Shown here piece by piece: positions 1 to 5,149 of a stretch of DNA of 5,149 bases. The notes under the pieces were generated by a model, which was not told the DNA's origin, did no database searches, and saw only the letters and a program-made list of their open reading frames with translations. The position numbers were made by a program, and so were the translations under genes. The stretch spans positions 1 through 5,149 of the forward strand of contig USET01000069.1 in assembly GCA_900553765.1 (NCBI GenBank), written 5' to 3'. Source of the DNA: an uncultured Mycoplasmatota bacterium (GTDB taxonomy: Bacteria; Bacillota_I; Bacilli_A; RF39; UBA660). The stretch's first letter is position 1; each line of letters begins with the position of its first letter.

Positions 1-1522
1 TATGCAAATTCACATCGCGCACCGTCATCGTATGCCCTTCTGGGAGCCCTAATTTTTTTGCGTCATCCGAAAGAGAATATTGCGTCTTAGCAATGCATAC
101 AGGTAGACTCCCGTACCCCATTGCTTCATATTGTTTTAATTTTTCTAAAACACCTTGTTCATACTGAATGTCGGAAGCCCTATAAATTTCATGACTCACC
201 TTTTCAATCTTTTCCGTAAGTGATACTTCGTCCTGATATAACAATTGAAATTTACTATCTTCTTTGCATGTGTCTAAAACAAGTTGCGCAAGTTCCAATG
301 AACCAGCACTTCCCTTCGTATGTGCGCTAGAACAAGCACAGGATACCCCGAGATTCTCACAATAATTCTTCACATAGTTTAATTCTTCCTCTGTATCACT
401 TTCAAACTGATTGATACATACGACAACATGATTTAAATATTTCTGCATGTTTTCAATATGCGCTTTTAGATTGACAATTCCATTTTTCAAAAAATCTAGA
501 TCTTCTTCTGCTAACGCTTCTTTCGTCGATCCTCCGTTATATTTTAAACTGCGAATCGTCGTATTCAAAACAATCACAGATGGTTTTAAATTTCCATATC
601 TACATTTGATATCCAAAAACTTTTCCGCACCGAGATCCGATCCAAATCCTGCTTCTGTCACTACGTAATCTGCCAAAGACAGTCCCATCTTTGTCGCAAT
701 CAGTGAATTACATCCGTGTGCGATATTAGCAAACGGACCTCCATGTAAAATGGCAGGATTCCCTTCTAGAGTCTGTACTAAATTAGGTTTGATCGCATCT
801 TTTAAAAGTAACGTCATCGCCCCTTCGACGTGTAAATCTCTCACGTAAAGTGGCTTCCCTTCTAAATTATAGCCAATACAAATACGTGCGATTCGTGCTT
901 TTAAATCCTCTAAGTTTTCTGCTAGACACAGAATAGCCATCAATTCGCTTGCAACTGTAATTACAAAGGAATCCTCTCTTTTGTCTTCCTTCGGTCCTAC
1001 CGTAATATTTCTCAATGCACGATCGTTCATATCCATTGCTCTCGATACCATGATCCTATTTTTATCGATCTTAAGTCCGTTTCCTTGAAATATATGATTA
1101 TCGATTGCAGCACACAAAAGATTATTAGCGGATGTTAGTGCATGCATATCTCCAGTAAAATGCAGATTGATATCTTCCATCGGAACTACTTGAGCGTATC
1201 CCCCACCGGTTGCACCTCCTTTGATTCCGAAAACAGGTCCTAAAGATGGTTCTCTTAATACTGGTAGAGAACGACATCCCAATTTACAAAGCGCATCGGA
1301 GAGTCCGATTGCCATCGTCGTCTTTCCCTCGCCATATGGAGTTGGATTGGTACTTGTCACAAGAATAAGTTTCCCCTGGTGATTTTCTCTCGGTGTCCCT
1401 GTAATCTTTGCCTTGTACTTTCCATAACATTCTAACATATTTTCTTCGAGTCCTAACTTTTTACCAATTTCTACAATAGGTAACATTGTATGTCCCTGTG
1501 CGATTTCCAAATCTGTTTTCAT
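1..1522 (-). CDS. fhs: Formate--tetrahydrofolate ligase (C-terminus cut by window edge)
   Basis: This cytosolic enzyme joins formate to tetrahydrofolate using ATP, giving 10-formyl-THF for purine and fMet-tRNA synthesis or, in some anaerobes, one-carbon assimilation or ATP recovery. I translated 507 codons from the ATG at 1522 without a stop; the family is about 555 residues, so roughly 50 C-terminal residues lie outside the window. Hallmarks seen: the P-loop NPTPYGEGKTT (about residues 59-69), REPSLGPVFGIKGG followed by ATGGGYAQVVPMEDINLHF (about 90-120), DMNDRALRNITVG, ASELMAILCLAENL, GGPFANIAHGCNSLIAT, VTEAGFGSDLGAEKFLDIKCR and a final PEGHTMTVRDV. The start is set by AGAGGTGA about five bases upstream and by the family-like N-terminus MKTDLEIAQ. 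Several normally invariant positions differ (P-loop Tyr for Ala, KGGAT for KGGAA, RSLKYNGG for RALKMHGG), but the frame is intact and the catalytic motifs remain, so I take it as functional. Identity is secure; the physiological direction cannot be told. Confidence 0.97.
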   Translation of the reverse strand, partial: MKTDLEIAQGHTMLPIVEIGKKLGLEENMLECYGKYKAKITGTPRENHQGKLILVTSTNPTPYGEGKTTMAIGLSDALCKLGCRSLPVLREPSLGPVFGIKGGATGGGYAQVVPMEDINLHFTGDMHALTSANNLLCAAIDNHIFQGNGLKIDKNRIMVSRAMDMNDRALRNITVGPKEDKREDSFVITVASELMAILCLAENLEDLKARIARICIGYNLEGKPLYVRDLHVEGAMTLLLKDAIKPNLVQTLEGNPAILHGGPFANIAHGCNSLIATKMGLSLADYVVTEAGFGSDLGAEKFLDIKCRYGNLKPSVIVLNTTIRSLKYNGGSTKEALAEEDLDFLKNGIVNLKAHIENMQKYLNHVVVCINQFESDTEEELNYVKNYCENLGVSCACSSAHTKGSAGSLELAQLVLDTCKEDSKFQLLYQDEVSLTEKIEKVSHEIYRASDIQYEQGVLEKLKQYEAMGYGSLPVCIAKTQYSLSDDAKKLGLPEGHTMTVRDVNLH

Positions 1523-1526
1523 CGTA

Positions 1527-1545
1527 TCACCTCTAATTCATTATA
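1527..1545 (-). promoter_or_regulatory. Putative extended -10 promoter and RBS of fhs
   Basis: On the minus strand TATAAT lies at 1545-1540, preceded by TG and one spacer base (TGATATAAT), a perfect extended -10 element. No good -35 box sits 16-18 bp upstream; that position falls inside the terminator hairpin of the preceding gene. The ribosome binding site AGAGGTGA is at 1534-1527, about five bases before the ATG. A start point about seven bases after the -10 box would fall near 1533, leaving only 10-12 untranslated bases and clipping the RBS, so the true start point is uncertain. The gap is too small for a riboswitch. Confidence 0.5.
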
Positions 1546-1559
1546 TCATACCCCTATAG

Positions 1560-1582
1560 AAAAAGAACATCGTAATGTTCTT
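1560..1582 (-). terminator. Likely intrinsic terminator after the HTH-repeat gene
   Basis: Read on the minus strand, an 8-bp perfect inverted repeat AAGAACAT / ATGTTCTT (arms 1582-1575 and 1570-1563) encloses a four-base loop. The second arm runs into a T tract (five Ts at 1564-1560). It begins only a few bases after the UAG stop of the large gene. The stem is AT-rich with few G-C pairs, so termination may be incomplete and some transcription may continue into fhs. Confidence 0.55.
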
Positions 1583-1586
1583 CTAT

Positions 1587-4500
1587 CTACTTATTAAAAA
1601 TACTAGATAATTGCTTTACAACTTTTTTTCCTTTAAATTTCGTTTCAAAATCTTCTTTTGATATATAATTTAAAACATACCTTATCGTTTCAATTAAATA
1701 GGTACGCGCATCTTGTTCTGTACATCCACACAATTCAGCAATTTCTCGAGAACTCTTAATCGGTTTATTTGGAAATCCAAAGAAAAGATTTAAGATTTTC
1801 TCTTGTACAAAATTCAATTTCATTTCATCTGTTGTCAGTGCTTGCTGTACCATTAAACGCAATGCACGGAAATCTTTATCTTGCAATTGTAATATGTTGT
1901 CCTCATTCACATTAGAAATTTTTTCGACAGATGCTAGGATTGCAGGATTCTTAGCTACTTTAGATTGTTTTAATATTAACTTAGCGCTCTGGATAAACTT
2001 TTCTACTTTCCACTCTTTGAAATGGACCTTTTCTGCTATCTCAGAAATTGTCATAGGGGCGACTGTAAAACCATAATAATAATTCACACATATTGCTTCT
2101 AGTCTTCCTAATTCAAAACTAGCAAATGTAAATTTTGGAAGCAACGTTTGTCTTTCTCTTACCCACATCTTATCTTCTTTAAGAGACACAGATGCCTTTT
2201 TTTGAATAGAAATAACAGTTTGCTTTAATTCATTTTTAATAGACACGATAGATAACTCAGGATATTTTTCATGTATTTGTTCAACAGAATGACGCGTGGT
2301 ATCAATACCATAAAATTCGTACAATCTTTGATATTTAGGAAGATTTGGTATCGATTGCAACTGTGAAAGTAAAACCATAATTTCTTCTCTTGAAATCGAA
2401 TGTAAAAAATCCATCGTCGCATCTTTTTTAGGCATACTTGCCTTTTTATGCAATTCTACTACTCTTGAAAAGTTTGGCAGCCCTTTTTTACTTTCTACTG
2501 CACGATCACAACGGAGTACATAATCTATCACAATACGGCACATTTCTGGCACGGATTCTGTCCTATTCTCCAACCACATTTCATACGCTTTTTGATATTC
2601 TAATGGAATATATGGTTGATAGATATAATATAAATTTTCATACTCTACTTTCGTTTTTACTAACTCAAAATCTTCCGTATCTTTTTGAATGTCTCGCTTA
2701 CTACGAAATTGTCTTCTTTTCACCCATGCATCATAGTCATTCATACATCCTTTTAAATCTTTTAAAAGGCGACCTTTCATTCCGTAAATACTCTGTTGTG
2801 CAATATGCATTTGTTCTACCGTTTTGGTTATCAACTCTTCATACGTGTTTGAAGCAAAATAGATCTCTGCAAATTCACGTTCTCTTGGTGATAACAACAT
2901 TTTGATCTTCTCATAAACAGGTCTTAGTTGTTCGCGCGTCTGAAAAAAGGATTCGGAATTGCGAGATTTCAGAGGTGCTTTTATCTTCTGCTTCTCCTTA
3001 TTTTTCTTTTCTACCCACTCTTCATAATTATCACTACATTCTCTTAGTTCTTTTAACAGTTTACTTTTCATGACACGAGCACTCTGTGGAGCGATATTTA
3101 ATTGTTGTTCTACATTGTTTAAAAATTCTTCCATAGATGTCGATGCAAAATAGATTTCTGCAAACTTTTGCCTTTTTATAGAAAACATAGACTTTATCTT
3201 TTCGTAAGTTGGCCGCACCTCTTCCTTCACAGAAAGAAACTTTTCGGAAGCAAGAGATTTTTTCGCTTTCTGTTTATTACTTTGTTTTTTTACCCATGCT
3301 TGATAATCGGTTTGAAATTGATGCATTCCTACTCGGAAGTTTCTTTTCATATCCAAAATTTGTGATGGTGCTACATGATACTTGTCAACACACTTCTGTA
3401 CAAACTCGTCATTTGTATCAGATGACAGGATTAAATCAATGAGTTCTAATTCTCGATCAGTTAAATACGGACGTCCCTTTTCATAAAATTCCCCTGTCCT
3501 TTTTTGAAATTTTTTCCATGGATTCGTTGCACTTCTCTTTTCTACCCAAGCCACATAATTCTCTTTACATTCTCTAACTTCTTTCAAAATTTTATACTTC
3601 ATGCGATAAGCACTTTGTAAACTAAGATTCATTTGCTCATGAACCTTTTTCATCAATTCTTCATTTGATGCAGACATCAAATAAATATCTATAAATTCTC
3701 TTTCCTTAGATGTCAGAAGCGATTTCATCCCTACGTAATTTTCTCTTAGCGCTTCTCCCAATTCTATAAATTGTTCTTGCTTCTGACTTTCTTCTTTCCT
3801 TTCAATTTCGATATTTACTCTCGCATCATCATACTGTGATTTATATAATTTTAATTTTTTTAAAAAGTTGGCCTTCAACGCATATGCGCTTTGTTTTTGT
3901 ATTCCCATTTGTGATGTTACCACATCTAACATTTCACTATTTGATTCTGATTGAAAATAAATTTGAGCGAACTCTCGTTCTTTTGGCGATAATAACAGTT
4001 GTACTTTTTCATAGGTCGGTTTCATCTCTTGTTGTATTTGCTTGAATTCTTTCTTTGCTTTCACCTTTCTCATTTGTTTCTTTTCCGTCCAAGCTTTATA
4101 GTCCGTATTACACTCTTTTAATTCTTTTAGGAATAGACTCTTCATGATAGCGACGCTTTGCGCCTGCACTCCCATTTGTTCCTGTACGTTCTTTATCAAC
4201 TCTTCATTTGAAGACGATGCAAAGTAGATTTGGGCGAATCTTCGATCTTTTTCTTTTAAGAATGGTTGTGCCTTTTCATATATTATTTTCGCTTCTTTTT
4301 GGACTTGTTCAAATTTTTGATTTCTCTTCGCATGTGTCGTTACATTCGATTCTCTTTGATGGGTCGCTTGTTTTTGACCTTGATCAACACCTGTTTTTAC
4401 TTGCTCCACTTCTTCTTCTACGATCGCAATCGTTGCAAAAGTTCTTAATTGATTATGTATTTGATCTAATATAATTTGAATCGTATCATCAGAGCAAAAC

Positions 4501-4643
4501 GATTGCATATAACTCCGAAATTCTTTTTCGTTTCTTATTCTCAAATATAATTGTAAACAAGAAGAATATAACTCTACCTTCTTCAAAGTACTTGCAAAAC
4601 GTATTTTCTTTCCATTTTCAAATTTAGATCTCATCTTATGCAT
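1587..4643 (-). CDS. Large protein of tandem helix-turn-helix-like (sigma-region-4-like) repeats, unknown function
   Basis: I do not recognise a named family. The product (1018 residues from the ATG at 4643) has an N-terminal segment (about 1-75), a polar Gln/Glu/Lys linker (about 76-110), and six tandem units of 87-97 residues (about 111-658). Each unit reads roughly Y-E-K, L-L-S-x-x-E-R-E-F-A-x-I-Y-F-A-S, E-E-L, Q-M-x-I-x-x-Q-S, M-K-x-x-L-L-K-E-L, then Y-x-x-W-V-E-K-K. The order acidic/basic helix, E-E-L helix, Q-S-x-x-x-M-K helix resembles a LuxR or sigma region 4 helix-turn-helix. A possible seventh unit and three sigma-4-like modules fill the C-terminal part. No signal peptide, membrane segment, enzyme motif or sigma region 2 is seen, so a cytosolic DNA- or RNA-polymerase-binding role is inferred only. 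Start choice: GTG 4646 overlaps the SD-like GAAAAGAG, ATG 4643 lies two bases after it, and ATG 4634 lies eleven bases after it; 4643 or 4634 is likeliest. It overlaps or abuts the DUF188 stop, implying translational coupling. Confidence 0.9.
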   Translation of the reverse strand: MHKMRSKFENGKKIRFASTLKKVELYSSCLQLYLRIRNEKEFRSYMQSFCSDDTIQIILDQIHNQLRTFATIAIVEEEVEQVKTGVDQGQKQATHQRESNVTTHAKRNQKFEQVQKEAKIIYEKAQPFLKEKDRRFAQIYFASSSNEELIKNVQEQMGVQAQSVAIMKSLFLKELKECNTDYKAWTEKKQMRKVKAKKEFKQIQQEMKPTYEKVQLLLSPKEREFAQIYFQSESNSEMLDVVTSQMGIQKQSAYALKANFLKKLKLYKSQYDDARVNIEIERKEESQKQEQFIELGEALRENYVGMKSLLTSKEREFIDIYLMSASNEELMKKVHEQMNLSLQSAYRMKYKILKEVRECKENYVAWVEKRSATNPWKKFQKRTGEFYEKGRPYLTDRELELIDLILSSDTNDEFVQKCVDKYHVAPSQILDMKRNFRVGMHQFQTDYQAWVKKQSNKQKAKKSLASEKFLSVKEEVRPTYEKIKSMFSIKRQKFAEIYFASTSMEEFLNNVEQQLNIAPQSARVMKSKLLKELRECSDNYEEWVEKKNKEKQKIKAPLKSRNSESFFQTREQLRPVYEKIKMLLSPREREFAEIYFASNTYEELITKTVEQMHIAQQSIYGMKGRLLKDLKGCMNDYDAWVKRRQFRSKRDIQKDTEDFELVKTKVEYENLYYIYQPYIPLEYQKAYEMWLENRTESVPEMCRIVIDYVLRCDRAVESKKGLPNFSRVVELHKKASMPKKDATMDFLHSISREEIMVLLSQLQSIPNLPKYQRLYEFYGIDTTRHSVEQIHEKYPELSIVSIKNELKQTVISIQKKASVSLKEDKMWVRERQTLLPKFTFASFELGRLEAICVNYYYGFTVAPMTISEIAEKVHFKEWKVEKFIQSAKLILKQSKVAKNPAILASVEKISNVNEDNILQLQDKDFRALRLMVQQALTTDEMKLNFVQEKILNLFFGFPNKPIKSSREIAELCGCTEQDARTYLIETIRYVLNYISKEDFETKFKGKKVVKQLSSIFNK
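1659..1835 (-). other. Sigma-4-like HTH module C near the C-terminus (inferred domain)
   Basis: This covers residues about 938-996. VQEKILNLFFGF is followed after a short loop by SSREIAELCGCTEQDARTYL and I-R-Y-V-L-N-Y-I. The first helix, F-G-F turn, R-E-I-A-E-L helix, short turn and final helix match sigma region 4 in order and spacing. A short basic tail (K-F-K-G-K-K) ends the protein. The match is by eye; no profile search could be run. Confidence 0.55.
1962..2120 (-). other. Sigma-4-like HTH module B in the C-terminal region (inferred domain)
   Basis: This covers residues about 843-895. ELGRLEAICVNYYYGF is followed by MTISEIAEKVHFKEWKVEKF and a Lys-containing helix end. The S-E-I-A-E-K-V core with a turn and a following V-E-K-F-I helix is what region 4 of sigma-70 proteins shows (consensus E-I-A-x-x-L-x-V-s-x-x-x-V). 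The aromatic-rich N-Y-Y-Y-G-F corresponds to the R-F-G turn of sigma factors. Confidence 0.5.
2202..2345 (-). other. Sigma-4-like HTH module A in the C-terminal region (inferred domain)
   Basis: This covers residues about 768-815 of the large protein. LPKYQRLYEFYGI is followed by SVEQIHEKYP, then LSIVSIKNELKQ, a pattern like the sigma region 4 order (leading helix with F-Y-G, E-Q-I helix, recognition-type helix ending in I-x-x-x-L). This is the weakest of the three C-terminal modules, and I give it as a visual match only. Confidence 0.4.
2673..4316 (-). repeat. Six tandem ~90-codon repeat units within the HTH-repeat gene
   Basis: Unit boundaries by hand alignment: 4316-4050, 4049-3774, 3773-3513, 3512-3243, 3242-2952 and 2951-2673, giving periods of 89, 92, 87, 90, 97 and about 93 codons. 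Units 5 and 6 align without gaps over 79 residues with about 35 identities by my hand count. Units 1, 2 and 3 are close to these, and unit 4 is the most diverged. The similarity is also visible in DNA, for example around 3966-4020 against 2868-2921, but copies differ at many bases. This is an old amplification rather than a recent or slippage-prone repeat. Confidence 0.9.
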
Positions 4644-5073
4644 CACTCTTTTCTATCAATCGCACTAATGTTTCTTTTAAATATATCGTATCGCTCTTGG
4701 TTCTCTTTTTTATTCTTGCTGTTTTAATTCTTTGTCTACGTAATTTTATATTCCTGTGACGGTTATCTAATAACTCTAATATATTATAGTTTGTATATTC
4801 AACTCCACTTGGATGAATGACATAAGCATTTTTCGATAAGGCTACGACTGCAACTCCGTAATCTTGCGTTATGACAATATCTTTTTGCTGTATTTCGTTT
4901 TCTAATTTTACATCTACACTTTGCATTCCCGTATCTACAATTACGACAATAGCATAATCACAATTTAGAATGTGAGATGTATCAACGTAAACCTTCATTG
5001 GAACATGATATTTCTGTGCTACTCTTTCTATCACTTTGATATCTGGACATCCATCCCCATCCACTCGTATCAT
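4636..5073 (-). CDS. UPF0178/DUF188 family protein (YaiI/YqxD-like)
   Basis: This small cytosolic protein belongs to a family widespread in bacteria whose biochemical role is not established; its fold is related to PIN/NYN nuclease-like domains. Seen here: the N-terminal motif VDGDGCP (family usual VDADACP) at residues 4-10, the central DIVITQDYGVAVVAL (about 65-79) carrying a second acidic residue, HPSGVEYTNYNI (about 87-98) and the basic tail NRHRNIKLRRQR followed by KKRTKSD. The length of 145 residues is normal for the family, so the gene is complete. The ATG at 5073 is preceded by the strong ribosome binding site AAGGAGA five bases upstream. Its stop overlaps or directly abuts the start of the large HTH-repeat gene, so the two very probably form one transcription unit. 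In Bacillus subtilis the relative yqxD sits beside dnaG and sigA, a context from memory that may or may not be relevant here. The family call is firm; function is open. Confidence 0.93.
   Translation of the reverse strand: MIRVDGDGCPDIKVIERVAQKYHVPMKVYVDTSHILNCDYAIVVIVDTGMQSVDVKLENEIQQKDIVITQDYGVAVVALSKNAYVIHPSGVEYTNYNILELLDNRHRNIKLRRQRIKTARIKKRTKSDTIYLKETLVRLIEKSDA
4646..4654 (-). promoter_or_regulatory. Weak RBS-like AGAAAAGAG before the HTH-repeat gene
   Basis: AGAAAAGAG lies inside the last codons of the DUF188 gene. Its spacing is zero to GTG 4646, two bases to ATG 4643 and eleven to ATG 4634, so it argues against the GTG and leaves the two ATGs open. The match to AGGAGG is poor, and the DUF188 TAA (4638-4636) is one base from ATG 4634. 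Translation probably relies on ribosomes finishing the upstream gene. Confidence 0.4.
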
Positions 5074-5078
5074 AAGTA

Positions 5079-5125
5079 TCTCCTTTTTTGCACTCTATTA
5101 TAACCCACACAATTTATGAAATCAA
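5079..5125 (-). promoter_or_regulatory. Sigma-A-type promoter and RBS of the DUF188/HTH-repeat operon
   Basis: On the minus strand TTGATT (-35, 5125-5120) and TATAAT (-10, 5102-5097) are separated by exactly 17 bp. This is a near-consensus housekeeping promoter. The expected start point near 5090 leaves a leader of about 17 bases holding the strong RBS AAGGAGA (5085-5079). No operator-like palindrome is evident, suggesting constitutive expression of the DUF188 gene and its downstream partner. Confidence 0.8.
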
Positions 5126-5135
5126 GTTTTTCACC

Positions 5136-5149
5136 AAAAGAAAAAGCGC
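5136..5149 (-). terminator. Possible terminator tail of an upstream gene, cut by the window edge
   Basis: At the right edge the minus strand reads GCGC followed by TTTTTCTTTT, as expected for the second arm and T tract of an intrinsic terminator whose hairpin lies mostly outside the window. It would separate the DUF188 operon from a gene further right on the same strand. Only the tail is visible. Confidence 0.3.

Noticed and set aside
447..668. 73-residue open frame on the plus strand
   Set aside because: It is antisense to the clearly coding fhs gene and has no independent support.
1523..1586. Tetrahydrofolate riboswitch or other leader RNA before fhs
   Set aside because: The gap is only 64 bases and is filled by a terminator hairpin, a -10 box and an RBS; there is no room for a folded sensor.
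2225..2422. 65-residue minus-strand open frame
   Set aside because: It lies in another frame of the large gene, whose own frame is clearly the coding one there.
2438..2905. 155-residue open frame on the plus strand
   Set aside because: It lies wholly antisense to the repeat gene. Its Phe/Leu/Ser-rich hydrophobic look is what the complement of Lys/Glu-rich codons gives, and no RBS or family motif supports it.
2673..4316. CRISPR or simple DNA repeat array
   Set aside because: The repeats are long, in frame, diverged in DNA and conserved in protein, with no short identical direct repeats or spacers.
3168..4474. Several 60-90-residue plus-strand open frames (3168-3365, 3209-3442, 3836-4045, 4208-4474, 4266-4448)
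   Set aside because: They recur at equivalent places because they mirror the repeat units on the opposite strand. None has a convincing start region or recognisable protein.
1587..4646. Large gene as a primary sigma factor (sigA) next to a YqxD relative
   Set aside because: Only region-4-like modules are seen. No region 2 or region 3 motifs and no -10 recognition helix are present, and the length and repeat layout are unlike any sigma factor.
4644..4646. GTG at 4646 as the start of the large gene
   Set aside because: Its G is part of the only RBS-like sequence, leaving no spacer, while ATG codons follow at 4643 and 4634. It cannot be fully excluded under translational coupling.

Overview
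The window comes from an AT-rich genome. AGGAGG-type ribosome binding sites, TATAAT promoters and the protein families present point to a low-GC Gram-positive bacterium (Firmicutes/Bacillota). A clostridial or Erysipelotrichia-like lineage is my guess; nothing in the window settles genus or family. All three genes lie on the minus strand, packed almost end to end, so the story reads from the right edge to the left. No tRNA, rRNA, insertion sequence or CRISPR array was seen, and no gene-free stretch exceeds about 80 bases.

Right part (about 4636-5149). A clear sigma-A-type promoter (TTGATT, 17 bp, TATAAT) and a strong Shine-Dalgarno sequence drive a 145-residue UPF0178/DUF188 protein (YaiI/YqxD family). 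This is a small, conserved, poorly understood family with a PIN/NYN-like acidic motif. The extreme right edge looks like the tail of a terminator of a further minus-strand gene outside the window.

Middle (1587-4646). Overlapping the end of the DUF188 gene by a few bases, and probably translationally coupled to it, is a gene for a protein of about 1018 residues that I do not recognise as a named family. Its core is six tandem units of about 90 residues. Each resembles by eye a helix-turn-helix of the sigma-70 region 4/LuxR kind, followed by a Tyr-x-x-Trp tail. Degenerate units may flank the array, and the C-terminal third holds three more sigma-region-4-like modules. No sigma region 2 was found, so it is not an ordinary sigma factor. 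This array of up to about ten HTH-like modules is the most interesting thing in the window. A short hairpin with a T tract directly after its stop codon probably ends this two-gene operon.

Left part (1-1522). After a 64-bp gap with its own extended -10 promoter lies fhs (formate--tetrahydrofolate ligase), cut by the left window edge after 507 codons. It is a one-carbon metabolism enzyme with no evident functional link to the two genes upstream. It departs from the family consensus at several usually invariant positions.
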